Below are positions 42,833 through 52,570 of a DNA stretch of 64,000 nucleotides, in pieces. The stretch's first letter is position 1. Every line of letters starts with the position of its first letter. Origin of the DNA: Phytophthora sp. 'mugwort' (Eukaryota; Oomycota; Peronosporomycetes; Peronosporales; Peronosporaceae). The notes below the pieces were generated by a model that saw nothing but the letters and a program-made list of their open reading frames with translations, did not search any database and was not told where the DNA came from. The position numbers were made by a program, and so were the translations under genes. Location of the stretch: NCBI GenBank assembly GCA_033558025.1, contig JAUCEF010000011.1, forward strand, positions 806,001 through 870,000, in the 5' to 3' direction.

Positions 42833-45235
42833 TTACCCATACGTAACCGATGTAAAATGTGTCGTATTTGCAAACCACATCCTTACACTTTTGCTCCCAA
42901 CGGAACTTACCGTGGCGAGTGACAAGTTCCTAGTGTCTAGTAGGACTAACTCCCCCACATTGAACACGTTTAAGTTACCTCTTCCATTCTTGTTAGAGTA
43001 CTCCTTTTGTTTGTCCTGTGCCGCTGCCATGACATCACGAACACGGCTGATTACGTTCAGCCTGGTTGAAATAAAAGACTCCATTTGTTTCCGCAAGGAA
43101 ACCGGTCTCATGTCCGAGACCGGGAGGAAAGCGCTTTCCGAGCCTCTCCTCCACTTGGAACTGAAGACGGAGGTGCCGCCTCGCAAAGTAAGTGGCACCC
43201 ATGGATGGCGTAAGTCATTCAGATAGAACGGGGTATACCCGGTCAATGCGTGAACCTCATTGTTGAGTGCAGATTCAACTACTGGCAGGCGTTCTGACCA
43301 GGTGCGAGGAACCTCCGCACAGACACTACGTAGAGTGTCCTCAAGCACTCGGTCGGCACGCTCCGTCTGCCCAGCCATATGAGGATGATCGGCAGTGGAC
43401 ATGTGCAGCCTTGTTCCAAGTAGTTGGAACAGCGTTCGCCAGACCGCAGCGGTAAACCGCGGGTCACGATCCGAGACAATTGTCTCCGGCAGACCAAGGT
43501 GGCGGAAAACGCCATCCAGGAACAGATTCGCAGCCTGTTCCCCGGTCACTGTGTCTTTGACCGGATCAAGACGTACCATCTTGCTCAGACGGCACACGAA
43601 CCCCAAGATGGCGGTGTTTCCGTGGCCGTCGGCTGGAAGTCCAAAGATGAAGTCCAGACTCATCGACTTCCAGCAGTCCGCTGGAACGGGCAGGCTCTGC
43701 AAAGAAGCCGACGCATGCCCGGCGGGTTTCACCCGCTGACATGTTTCACATGTCTGCACGTACTCTGCGACCCACTTGTACGTGTGAGCCCACCAAAAGT
43801 ACTGAGAGACCGATTCGAAGGTCTTCTCGCGGCCCAAGTGACCGCTGGACGGCGCATCGTGCGCCTCCTGTAGGATGTCAAACTTGAGATCCTCATCGCT
43901 TGGAACGACTATCCGTGGATATTCATGGGGCTCCACTCGATAGTACTGCAGGCCATCGGCCCACTCGTATCGATGGAGCCGGGCTCTCTGACGTGGCGTG
44001 AACCACTCGGCCTTGCTGCCTTGCCAGCGACCAGGACACACACCAGAGATGCCAGGCTTCATCGCTCCGATACGCCATGCGTATCTAATCGTACAGATCG
44101 GTCGTGGCACGACTGAAGGGCGCCAGCGCATAGTCCGGCCTGTGTGACAACGCATCGGCAAGCACGTTGAGCTTCCCAGGCTTGTATTCGACGCGGAAGT
44201 TGTATTCCGTGAAGAAGGACAGCCACCTCGCCATCCGTTGGGACAGATGGGGCGAATTCGCCGCCGTCCGCAAGAGTGCGCTATCTGTGTAGATCACAAA
44301 GGGCTGGTACCCAGAAGGTGCACCCGGAATTTGACAAGGGCATACCCAGAAGGTGCACCCATAATTTGACAAGGGCATACTTCATGGCAAGCAGCCCCTT
44401 GTCATGAATGGGGTAGTTCCATTCGGCAGCCATGAACTGCCGGGACTGAAACGAGATCACTCGATCACGTCCGGCTGCATCGTGCTGCAGCAATGCACAC
44501 CCGATTGCATAATCGGATGCATCACAGACGACGCTGAACGGCTTCGTCTCGTCCAGCAGGACCAGGACAGGCACCTTATGAAGGCTTGCCTTGGCATTGT
44601 CAAATGCTTCCTGGTGCTCACGCCCCCAGTGCCAGTCGGTATCTTTCTTTAGAAGATCCAACAAGGTCTAGCCAGACCCGCGTACCCTTCGCTGTACTTA
44701 TGGAGGTAGTTGGCCAAGACCAGCCACTGCCTCAGGTCCTTCTAGGACCTTGACGTTGGCCAAGCCGAAATGGCCTTAACCTTCTCCGGGTTGGCTCGAA
44801 CACCGACGTTGCTAACGAAGCAACCCAGAACTTTGATCTCTTGCGCTGCGAAGACGCACTTGTCGATGTTGGCATAAGGCTTGTTTGCTCTCATGACCTC
44901 CAACACTCGACGGAGGTGCTCCAAATGCACCTCGATAGCCGTCTTGCCTCCCTCGGCACGGCTATAAACGAAGCTGTCGTCGGAGTATATCTGTGCGTAC
45001 GAACGTAGTGGTCTAAGCAACTGCGTGACCAGGCGATTGAACGTTACCGGGGCATTAGACAGGCCCTGTGGCATCACAAGCCACTCCCAGAGCATACCGC
45101 TCGGGGTGCTCAGTGCGGTGAGCGGAATGTCGCTCTCGCGCATCAGGATCTGGTAGTATCCGTCCACCAGATCCAGGGCGCTGTATAACTCGCACCAGAC
45201 CATACTGTTTAACAACACATCCTTTCGCTGGATGG
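42833..45235 (-). pseudogene. Ty3/gypsy pol: reverse transcriptase, RNase H, integrase
   Basis: Reading from the right, 45235-44742 holds the middle of reverse transcriptase, with YSDDSFVYS as the YxDD box. RNase H follows in 44664-44281 and 44378-44085 in shifted frames (FSVVCDASDYAIG, then YTDSALLR). Integrase occupies a 442-codon frame to 42833 with the HHCC finger (CETCQRVKP) and DDE core residues in LDFIFG, SDRDPRF and QTERADRVLEDTLR. The C-terminus loses similarity after GELVLLDTRNL near 42910, so the element is truncated there. Frameshifts near 44640-44750, 44300 and 44100 disable it. An adjacent RT segment is inverted (next entry). Confidence 0.8.
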
Positions 45236-45239
45236 GTGT

Positions 45240-45590
45240 CTGGGCCTCATGCTTGGGTTCGCAGAAAGAACCCGAAGGATCCAGTGTATCCTTTGATGAA
45301 GGAATTCGATAACGTGGTGTCCAAGGATCCACCGTCTCAACCTCCACCGGATCGTGGGATCAGGCACGAGATTGATCTCGTGTCGGCTATAAAGTACTGT
45401 GTCACCATACAATGGCCGTTGCCTCGTGAGCAGTGTGAGGTCATTAATGCCTTCTTCGCCGCAAAGGCCAAGGCAAGCATGATGCGGGAATCGGAATCCT
45501 TGCACTCGACGCCAAGCTTCTGCGTTCGGAATCCGAACGGGAAGTGGCGTCTGGTTCATGCTTTTAATAAGCTGAACATCGTAACGATGC
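45240..45590 (+). pseudogene. Inverted RT segment inside the minus-strand gypsy
   Basis: This roughly 350-bp piece reads as gypsy RT on the plus strand: HPLMKEFDNVV-like start (here VYPLMKEFDNVVSKDPPS), the block with RGIRHEIDLV, then FCVRNPNGKWRLVHAFNKLN. The flanking pieces read on the minus strand. They are the region before RT (DFLADLKAGEVAEA, near 45600) on the right and the next RT block (QTPIQRKDVLLN, near 45235) on the left. The segment is therefore in its expected position but reversed. Confidence 0.75.
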
Positions 45591-45943
45591 TTCCGCGACT
45601 TCTCCTGCCTTCAGGTCGGCCAGGAAATCTGTCGGCGTCAACTCTTCGAGGTCCAGGAGCTCTGACACCTCTGGCAACGGCTCTAGCTGGATGCCGCCTG
45701 CCTTGACCTGATGGCCAGTCTCGCCGTCGAGGATGTGATAACACACTTCGACTGGCCGCGTCGGAAGAACTCAGGCTCTGGGTTCCGAGTTGCTTAAAGA
45801 GACTCCAGTCTGAAATGACTTCAGACTCGACTTGCGGTGTCGATTATGTCGTCGATGGCGACCATGACATGGTACTTCGTTACACACGTCTGGGGACGTC
45901 TCATTGACGACGTTCAAAGCCTCTAGGGCTTCATCTGAAACAT

Positions 45944-46110
45944 GGTTACCCACACAAGAAGTGCATTCCGCCACTTCTTCTTCAGTTATGGGCTGGGCGA
46001 CCTGGTGCGAAGCAAGGTTACCCACACAGGTAGCGCCTCGCGCGTCTTGCTCGCCAGTTTTAGTCTGGGTGACTTGGTGTGGACCTAGGTTACCCACATG
46101 GTCGGTGCCA
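45944..46110 (-). repeat. 72-bp tandem repeat in the gypsy linker
   Basis: GGTTACCCACA occurs at 45944, 46016 and 46088, exactly 72 bases apart, with partly conserved sequence between. On the minus strand the unit encodes 24 residues of the type VGNLxxHQVxQ. There are about two and a third copies. Confidence 0.75.
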
Positions 46111-46482
46111 CCCGGCACCGCCGCTCTTGAAGCCTTGGCCGCCGGTCTAGATTCTGGCGAGGGTCGAGGGCTATCCTGTACGGACTGCCACACTCGACCA
46201 GGTGCAGCTTCTGCTGCCCCAGCTTCTAGGGAGTCGCTCAATACGTCGGCGGGTCCCAAAACTTCACTGGATGCTTCTGCATCCCGGCGCCCCTACCGGA
46301 CGCCCCAGTGCCTGGCAGAGGTAGGGACATGACTCACCAATGCCCTGTCAGTAACCGCGGGCCGGCTGGCCTCGATGACTTTGTTTCGCCAATCTATCCA
46401 TGGCTCATGTTTTTCGAACCAGGGCATGCCCAGGATCAAGTCATACTTGTCCATCTCTAGGACAGTAAACTAGATCCACATG

Positions 46483-46549
46483 GTTCCCAAGATCCATGTG
46501 GATCTAGCTCCTCGAACTTCAGAGCTAGATCCACATGGATCTTGGGAAC
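46483..46549. repeat. Perfect 28-bp inverted repeat
   Basis: The arms at 46483-46510 and 46522-46549 are exact reverse complements with an 11-base spacer. It lies in the gag frame of the minus-strand gypsy and interrupts it. A further partial copy of the arm (TAGATCCACATGG) begins at 46471. Confidence 0.9.
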
Positions 46550-47416
46550 GGTAATCACCGTTCCATCGGCGAGTTGTACTGACACTGTCCCGTCGCCTTT
46601 GCTTTCTCGCCGCCGGCGTGCGCGCCTGGCGGTGACTGTACTCCTCTTGGAGTGCGACTTGGATCGCGTCTTCCAGAGTATTGGTCTGCACCTGAAACAG
46701 CTGGGTGCGGGCCGGGCCTACTCTTAGGCCGTCCATGAACACAGTCACTTTGATGTGTTCATGGAGTGGGTTTCCCTGGAGGGATGCGGTGAGCTCCCAC
46801 ATCTCCTGGATGTACTCGTGCAGCTCACGTCTTCCCTGTTTACATGACAGGAAACGTGACGGTTGGTGTTACTCATAGTTAGCCGGGAGGAACGCGGCTC
46901 TAAGCTGTTCACACAGCTGAGCCCAGGATGCGAAGCATCCAGGCATTGTCGCTTCCCGCGTATACGCCCAACTCTTAGCACGCCCACTAAGGTTGGAGAG
47001 GACAAAAGCCACCCGGAGGTGTTCGGAAGAGATAAGAGCCGCATCCATTGCGAGGCAAACTTCTCGCACCCAGAAGTGAAGGTATCCACCTTTTTCTCGT
47101 TCGGGTTTTCCTTCAGCCTTAACGGCTTGAGGTAGGCCGGTCTCGGCTCTGCGGTCGGAACCTGCAGGTCGCTGCGAAAACATGTTCGATGAGACTCCGC
47201 ACATACATGTCCAACGCGATCACGCGCTCGACCTGCTCAGCTTGCGTTGATGATGACTGTGCATCACATCCATGCCAAAGATGCCAGCCATCTCACGAAC
47301 AGCTCAAACTGTGAGTCGTTCAGATGAGGAAATTCGTTCCGACCCATGTTGCTGGGACCTCGGAGGTTTCAGGTAGTAACCCGCGTAGGCGTGGATCGAC
47401 TACAAGTGCTACCAAG

Positions 47417-47440
47417 TGTGACGGGGCACACAACACCTTG
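47417..47440 (+). repeat. Short match to the gypsy LTR start
   Basis: TGTGACGGGGCACACAACACC matches the first 21 bases of the LTR at 39635 with two differences, in the same orientation. The sequence diverges afterwards. It is an LTR fragment or a shared terminus of a related family. Confidence 0.45.
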
Positions 47441-47717
47441 AGGCGGCAGCCACACTTTCCGCCACTCCTCGCTCGGCCTTCAGCAAGACTATCGCGTCCA
47501 AGACCAGCATGTCGTCGGCATTCCCCCTTTCATCTACTCTGCCAGTGCCAGCACTCTCGGACAGAGTGTTGGCACTGGCAACGCGTTGGACGACAGCGAC
47601 AGTAATATAAGCTCAACGGATGGAAGCAGCACCGACGATGATCTCGTCGACCTGGACCTGGCTTCCTCAGGCTATCAAGTTGACAACTCGTTCGAGTACT
47701 TTCATTCGGAAGGTTGA
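47441..47717 (+). other. Coding-like acidic frame of unknown origin
   Basis: This frame is open from just after a TGA near 47430 to the TGA at 47715-47717. It encodes an Asp/Ser-rich C-terminus (STDGSSTDDDLVDLDLASS). It has no ATG, so it would be a terminal exon or a broken gene. An 18-bp imperfect hairpin (47530-47571, one mismatch, 5-base loop) lies within it. Confidence 0.3.
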
Positions 47718-48005
47718 CGGTGTCTCGTGATCAATCTTTCTTCTCTAATGTTTCAGTTTTGTCGTAGGGTAGTTATTTATCGTTCACTTAGTTTGTATTG
47801 AATACATCTACAATCTACAACCAATGGTTGGTGTTGGATGCTCTCGTAGCTGGTCGATCAAGCTGTGCTGCCCGAAGTGCTGGATGTCGAGGATTCCTTG
47901 GTTTTGCCGCAGTATAAACTGGATTAAACAGAATCATCTGTCAGTTATATTTGGTTTTGTAGTGGTAAAACCAACTCTAATTTAGTACCCACAGTCTGTG
48001 CACAG
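47718..48005. other. Spacer, no gene
   Basis: Short AT-rich stretch between the acidic frame and the elicitin pseudogene. No motif was recognised. Confidence 0.5.
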
Positions 48006-48007
48006 AT

Positions 48008-48212
48008 TATTTTGAAATGCAATACTCGGGTTCCCTGGTTGGCGTGCACATGAGCTCGTACAGGGTAGTGTCGTGGCCGTCAGCATGGAATAGCCCGAGT
48101 CGCTGGCGCACTGCGTGAAGTATGACTTGGATAGCAACGGTACCGGCGTCAGTGAACAGGATGGAGGTGCAGGTTGCGGCTTGCGGATGACGATGCAAAT
48201 TACAGAGTGAGA
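48008..48212 (-). pseudogene. Elicitin pseudogene
   Basis: Minus-strand frames show pieces of an elicitin: a start resembling the CTS.. region, then [17 protein letters not shown] in a shifted frame (near 48062-48115), then a YELMC piece. Spacing is shortened and the frame changes at least twice. The signal-peptide region is absent. An Inr-like sequence (minus strand, 48212-48197) with three mismatches to the elicitin promoter lies only about 30 bases before the mature-coding similarity. This suggests a deletion of the leader and signal sequence. It is a third tandem member next to two intact genes. Confidence 0.65.
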
Positions 48213-48360
48213 AAGACGGTAAAATACCGTGGTGGACAGGGATCATGTTAAAAGATCATGAAAGTCGCCTGTAACACCATCAATTTCGGCATATCGGTCG
48301 CTGCTCTTGCTTAACGTGGGAAGTTTTTTTGTATAAAAATGTAAACGTCACCTCAACGAT

Positions 48361-48480
48361 AGGGAATCGCGCAGCCAGCTCAAGCGAGTGTAGCCCTGCT
48401 CGACGGACTCGCAATTCCTCCTCGGTGAGATTCCACGACTCCTGAATACAGCTTGCGACAACTCCGTGTGGAAAGAGAAG
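48361..48480 (-). other. Isolated exon-like stretch
   Basis: On the minus strand the frame is open and looks coding (ESWNLTEEELRVRRAGLHS, then LELAARFPIVE) and ends at a possible GTGACG donor. No start codon or partner exon is evident. It could be a gene fragment or part of a mobile element. Confidence 0.3.
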
Positions 48481-48497
48481 CTATAGCGACAAGAACC

Positions 48498-48503
48498 TTT
48501 ATT
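48498..48503 (-). terminator. Poly(A) signal of the first elicitin gene
   Basis: AATAAA on the minus strand lies about 155 bases after the stop codon of the elicitin at 48659-49015. It is the only such hexamer I noted there. Confidence 0.5.
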
Positions 48504-48658
48504 CAAAAGATTTTATACAACGACAACTCTGGTCAGCCAAGCAGCTACACCGCTTAACTACAGCTGTGTACTTGGTCGAAGGACATGTTCATTATGTCAT
48601 GCCAAACATCGTCCTAGGGATCAATACTGGATGGGACAGCTCGCACGATCGAGTCCGT

Positions 48659-49015
48659 TTACAGCGACGAGCACGTGGCCGAGAAGCCGTTTGCGTACGA
48701 GTGCACGTTAAGCACCAGGCCGCTCGTCGGCACCGTCAGCTCGCAGTCGGGCGGGCTCAGCGACACAATCTTGTTGATCATCGTCTTGCATGCCGTCGAC
48801 CCGCACATGAGCTTGTACTGCTCCGTCGTGGGGAGCGTGGTGGCCGTCAACATCGAGTAGCCAGAGTCCGTCGCGCACTGGTTGAATGACGTGTCCGAGA
48901 GGATGCTCACGAGCGTCACATACGCCGCCGTCTGCTGGGAGGTGGTGCACGTGGTGGCGGAGGTGGAGCCGACGAGGGCGGCGACGGTGGCAGCGAGCAG
49001 AGCGCGGAAGTTCAT
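48659..49015 (-). CDS. Elicitin (acidic alpha type), 118 aa
   Basis: This is a secreted sterol-carrier protein of the Phytophthora elicitin family, which induces defence and necrosis in some plants. The precursor has 118 residues: a 20-residue signal peptide starting MNF and a 98-residue mature domain, the canonical size. All six cysteines sit at mature positions 3, 27, 51, 56, 71 and 95, allowing the three conserved disulfides. Mature residue 13 is Val, as in the acidic class of alpha-elicitins, rather than the Lys of the basic class. There is no C-terminal extension or GPI signal. The frame is open 15 codons further upstream, but MNF is the standard start and lies about 35-50 bases after the Inr. 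An intact paralogue lies 3 kb away on the same strand. Confidence 0.95.
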   Translation of the reverse strand: MNFRALLAATVAALVGSTSATTCTTSQQTAAYVTLVSILSDTSFNQCATDSGYSMLTATTLPTTEQYKLMCGSTACKTMINKIVSLSPPDCELTVPTSGLVLNVHSYANGFSATCSSL

Positions 49016-49049
49016 CGTGGAGGGTGGTGGTGGGGTGTGGTGACAGAGC

Positions 49050-49065
49050 AAATTGCACAATGGCA
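49050..49065 (-). promoter_or_regulatory. Inr/FPR core promoter of elicitin 1
   Basis: On the minus strand TGCCATTGTGCAATTT matches the oomycete Inr/FPR pattern in its CATT...CAATTT core. It is 35-50 bases upstream of the ATG at 49015. Confidence 0.7.
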
Positions 49066-49386
49066 GTCAGAGAGCTGCAAGGACAGCCAGCGGTGATACG
49101 CTGTCCTGGTGGAGTTGTGCTGGTGGCTGGAGGTTGGGTACATGTCCACATGAAGCTGTGGCACTGTGGCTCACAGCCTCCGCTCGGCAAAGCTGTGTCT
49201 GTTACCCGCTGTGGCTTTCGGTGACTGCAACGTTTGTCCGCAGCACCGAAAGCTGAAACGTAGCCTGGTATCCTGGTTAGGACGAGAGAAGGACGCACTT
49301 CTGGTCCTGCAACAGAGGAACGGAGTCCTGGCAATAGAAGCGTCCGCCACCGCCGCTCGACCTGTCTCTGGAAACATGTCCACAGT

Positions 49387-49404
49387 GTGGATCCCATGGT
49401 GGGA
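49387..49404 (-). promoter_or_regulatory. Upstream element shared by the elicitin genes, copy 1
   Basis: GTGGATCCCATGGTGGGA lies 372-389 bases before the elicitin 1 ATG. It matches 16 of 18 bases of the copy upstream of elicitin 2, while the intervening promoter sequence looks unrelated. Confidence 0.45.
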
Positions 49405-50628
49405 GACCGGGGTGCGGGCAAACGGGTGAAAACACAACAAAATGGGGTGCTTGAGCAAAATATGACGGTAGTGGCTGCTTGCACCGATTCAAGAAGAGGG
49501 GATGAAAAAATTCACGTAAAAAATGACCGACGGAGGAGAGAGGTTGCGAGCGCACGTAACCTTAGCAAACCCGCGCGCTCGGTATTTGCGGAGCGAAGCA
49601 AAGCTCAAGACCGCGATGACATCGGCCTGCGGGAGGGCTAAAGGTAACAGGAGATGGGAGACATCATTTACAAAACTAAGTTTAAACCAAAATTTGACGT
49701 GGCGCCTCGCTGTCAAATATGACAGTCGTTTTTGGGACCAGCAAACAGTTTTGTGGGATCAAACAAGATAGGTTTGCTCGATCAGGCAACATGATGTGCA
49801 TACGCGAGTTCATTTGAATCATGGATTCACTGTAACTCCTGGATTCACATTAAGTCGACTGCGACGAGTTAGAGTGGTCTGTGACTCGTAAATTCACAAT
49901 AAGTCGACCATAGTGACATGCTACATTTTGTTTGCAATTCTCCTCCTACCAATTATTCAATACACAAACGGCAGTGCCGCGCAGTGCTGTTTCCCTGTAA
50001 TCTTTACTCCGACCATCAGACTCTGCGAAGTCTTCGTGTGCCGACGGCTTGTGAAACCCAGATAGTTCACATTATCCCGCAACTTAAATAATGTGAAACC
50101 GTGACATGAGTCATTCTGAAATTCCCATCAACATACAAATGCGCACGGCGCTAACGCCGCTTTTCATTTTGGTCATAGCCCCACTTGTATTTTGTTGAGG
50201 CGTTTTCACACCGCGTGGTACATGTAGGTAGCCTGCCTCAGGCGGGTACAAACTACCAATATATATCGTGCTCGATCGAAGGATCAACACAATCCGCCAC
50301 TTTTAACGAGCATCGAGTCGAAGCACAGACAAGTGAAAGCGGGGGCGAAACGAGGAGGCTCGATCCGCACGAATACGGGATGATGCATATTCAACCTGCG
50401 CTTGCGAGTGGCAGCAGATGGTTGACGCGCCAGTCGTCGCTGACGAGGATGGATGGCTGCCTCCACGCTGCCCGACGTGCACAACTGTCCCATAGCAGTT
50501 TCTCGCATCGCTGAAGCCCTTGCTGAAGGCCTTGCTAGGTTACATTTGGGATGGCTGCTTCGTTTGAGGATCTGCTAGGAGTACTGCCGCGACTGCCAGG
50601 ATACATGCCACTCTATGGGCACGAGATC

Positions 50629-50656
50629 ATCTGATGATCATCATCATGATCATCAT
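50629..50656. repeat. ATC/GAT simple repeat
   Basis: A run of GATCATC/ATCATCATGATCATCAT units that is partly palindromic. No gene association is visible. Confidence 0.7.
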
Positions 50657-51832
50657 GCGCGGATGCTGCTTGAAGGGATCCGTTGCCTAACGCGAGGAGC
50701 ACCGCTGCTGACCGACACCAGGACCAATGCAGAATGAAGGTTAGGTACATGTAGGTGCCGGCAGCGCCATTCTGTACCATCGGACGGCAGCATGCGATGC
50801 ACACGTCGTGTTCGTTCGGCCGTCAGACTCGTAGCGCGGCTTGGCGTTCGCGATCTCTACTCCACTTCTCGCATCATAGTAAGCCAAAGCTGCCAATGTT
50901 GTTTGTGTTTTTGTGAATAAGGTCGACAACTGGTAGTCTCATGCGGCGGCACCCCTGAAGGCCAACCAACCAGAGAAGACTCGGTGGCGCTGATCATCGC
51001 CTCTATAACTTGCTAGAGAGCAAAAGCCAGCAGCGGGATTGTACAAGGTGACCAACCGTCCCGCTTTCGAGTCGTTCGTCCAGGCCTAATGTCAACCAAA
51101 CAATGAAAACGACGCCTGCTCACGTTCAAATTTACAATAACTCAAAATAGAAAACCACTTAACAATCAACGGACAATGCACCGATGCAAAGTACGATTCT
51201 GGCAACGAACTTATGACCGGCAAACTACTTCATCCGTATCATTTTCGGTGGGCGAACCTGCTCGATCACCATAGACGGCACGGTGCATACGAAGAGTGTA
51301 TAACATACACTTCATTCAACACGTCAAGATAACCAACGCACCACACTCTATTGATGAAAATATCCATCCGGTCATTTCACTCATAATTAACGAGCGCTCA
51401 TAAGTCCCACCGGCACAGAATGAAATTCGACAAGAAGCTCACCGAGCTTCGGGCGAGCATCAGGAGAGCAGGCGGTGCGGTCGCACCTAGACCTCGTTCC
51501 GCGTGACTATCAGCTGCAACAATACATGTACCAACACAGCGCTAACAGTACTGGCAGCACTTATGCTGATGTTTGAGCACTGTCAAATGTAGTAGTAGCA
51601 ACAAAGAACCAACAAAGAAGTGCAAATCACAATTCATATTCATTTCAATCTGCGCGTGCGTCATGACTGATGCGAAACCATAGAGCGGAAGAGTGGCCAC
51701 GCCTCTCGTTACATACAACTATTCGTTCGCATTAAAGTGGAGATACTGGAGGCTTCAACACAAGAGTCCAGTACCCACGCGGAAGAGCTTCCATTTAGAA
51801 GCTAAAAATGCCGTGGCCCTCAGGATAAAAAC

Positions 51833-52186
51833 TTACAGCGAGGAGCACTTGGTCGAGAAGCCGTTGGCGTACGTGTACACGTCCAGCACGAGGCCGCTGG
51901 TGGGCACGGTCAGGTCGCACTTAGGGGGGTTCAGCGTCACGATCTTCTTGATCATCGTGTTGCAGGCCGGCGACGCGCACATGAGTTTGTATTGGGCGTT
52001 GGTGGGAAGCGTCTTGGCAGTCAGCATGGAGTAGCCCGAGTCCTTGGAGCACTGGTTGAATGACGAGTCCGAGAGGATGCTCACAAGCGTCACGTACGCC
52101 GCCGTCTGCTGGGTGCTGGTGCACGCGGCGGCGTTGGCGGAACCCACAAGGGCCGCGACGGCAGCGAGCAGTGCGGTGAAGTTCAT
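51833..52186 (-). CDS. Elicitin (acidic alpha type), 117 aa
   Basis: A second intact secreted elicitin with a 19-residue signal peptide starting MNF and a 98-residue mature domain. Cysteines are at mature positions 3, 27, 51, 56, 71 and 95, and residue 13 is Val, as in the acidic class. It shares most residues with the paralogue at 48659-49015 but has more lysines, including KDSGYS and [12 protein letters not shown] stretches. The frame is open about 100 codons upstream, but that part is not elicitin-like and precedes the core promoter, so MNF is taken as the start. Sterol binding follows from the family; activity on plants is not predictable from sequence alone. Confidence 0.95.
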   Translation of the reverse strand: MNFTALLAAVAALVGSANAAACTSTQQTAAYVTLVSILSDSSFNQCSKDSGYSMLTAKTLPTNAQYKLMCASPACNTMIKKIVTLNPPKCDLTVPTSGLVLDVYTYANGFSTKCSSL

Positions 52187-52235
52187 CTTGGAGGGTGGAG
52201 GTGACGTGGGGATGATCTCGTGAGTCTGATGGAGC

Positions 52236-52251
52236 AAATTGCAGAATGAGC
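52236..52251 (-). promoter_or_regulatory. Consensus oomycete Inr/FPR of elicitin 2
   Basis: GCTCATTCTGCAATTT on the minus strand fits the published oomycete core promoter consensus GCTCATTYYNCAWTTT at every position. It lies 50-65 bases upstream of the ATG at 52186, which fixes the likely transcription start and the MNF start codon. Confidence 0.88.
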
Positions 52252-52543
52252 AGGAGGGACCAGCACAATCGAAAGCAACGGCGCTCGTGCCCGGTATGCA
52301 AGAATTCCCGGGGTCTGTGCTACATGTATGGCAGTCGCTGGACTCAGTTCGAGTGGAAAGGCGGTCGTGGGATGTCCATCGAATGCAGCTCAGCCCTCCA
52401 CGGCGTCTACAGCAAACGAGTGTTGGGCGATCTTGAGTACGTTCGGTGTATCGGGGGTGAATCCCGTGACTGCGTTTTTTTTCTATTCGCATCGGTTAAG
52501 AGCTGGTGCAGCATCAACTTGCCTTGCAGCCTGGATATGTACA

Positions 52544-52570
52544 TGGTGGATCCCACCGTGGGATCCACCA
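52544..52570. promoter_or_regulatory. Palindromic upstream element, elicitin copy 2
   Basis: Twelve-base perfect arms (TGGTGGATCCCA / TGGGATCCACCA) flank a 3-base centre. The core GTGGATCCCACCGTGGGA (52546-52563) lies 360-377 bases before the elicitin 2 ATG and is shared with elicitin 1. A dyad of this kind could bind a dimeric regulator. Confidence 0.45.

Larger units (their letters stand above)
45590..47204 (-). pseudogene. Gypsy gag and protease-region relic
   Basis: From right to left, 47204-46869 has a gag-type helical segment (REVCLAMDAALISSEH and the segment FVLSNLSGRAKSWAY), 46802-46470 continues gag (TVFMDGLRVGPARTQLF), and 46259-45590 carries a low-complexity linker with a 24-residue tandem repeat and the start of the pol region. 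These suit the N-terminal half of the minus-strand gypsy element. Frames shift at least three times. No zinc knuckle or protease DSG/DTG is convincing. Confidence 0.6.
49066..51832. other. 2.8-kb spacer between the elicitin genes
   Basis: No supported gene. It contains the conserved upstream element at 49387-49404, two imperfect direct repeats of ATTCACATTAAGTCGAC type near 49846 and 49892, and a GATCATCAT simple repeat near 50629-50656. It includes the elicitin 1 promoter region at its left and the 3' flank of elicitin 2 at its right. Confidence 0.45.

Noticed and set aside
49016..49060. Fifteen-codon extension of the first elicitin
   Set aside because: It would put charged and proline residues before the signal peptide and overlaps the core promoter.
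48708..49484. A 258-codon minus-strand ORF over elicitin 1
   Set aside because: Out-of-frame shadow of the elicitin gene and its promoter.
49846..49910. ATTCAC(A/T)TAAGTCGAC pair as a transposon terminus
   Set aside because: The two copies are short, direct rather than inverted and have no partner at an element-like distance.
52187..52492. Long N-terminal extension of the second elicitin (219 codons in total)
   Set aside because: The extension precedes the consensus Inr and lacks elicitin features; MNF gives the standard signal peptide and 98-residue mature domain.
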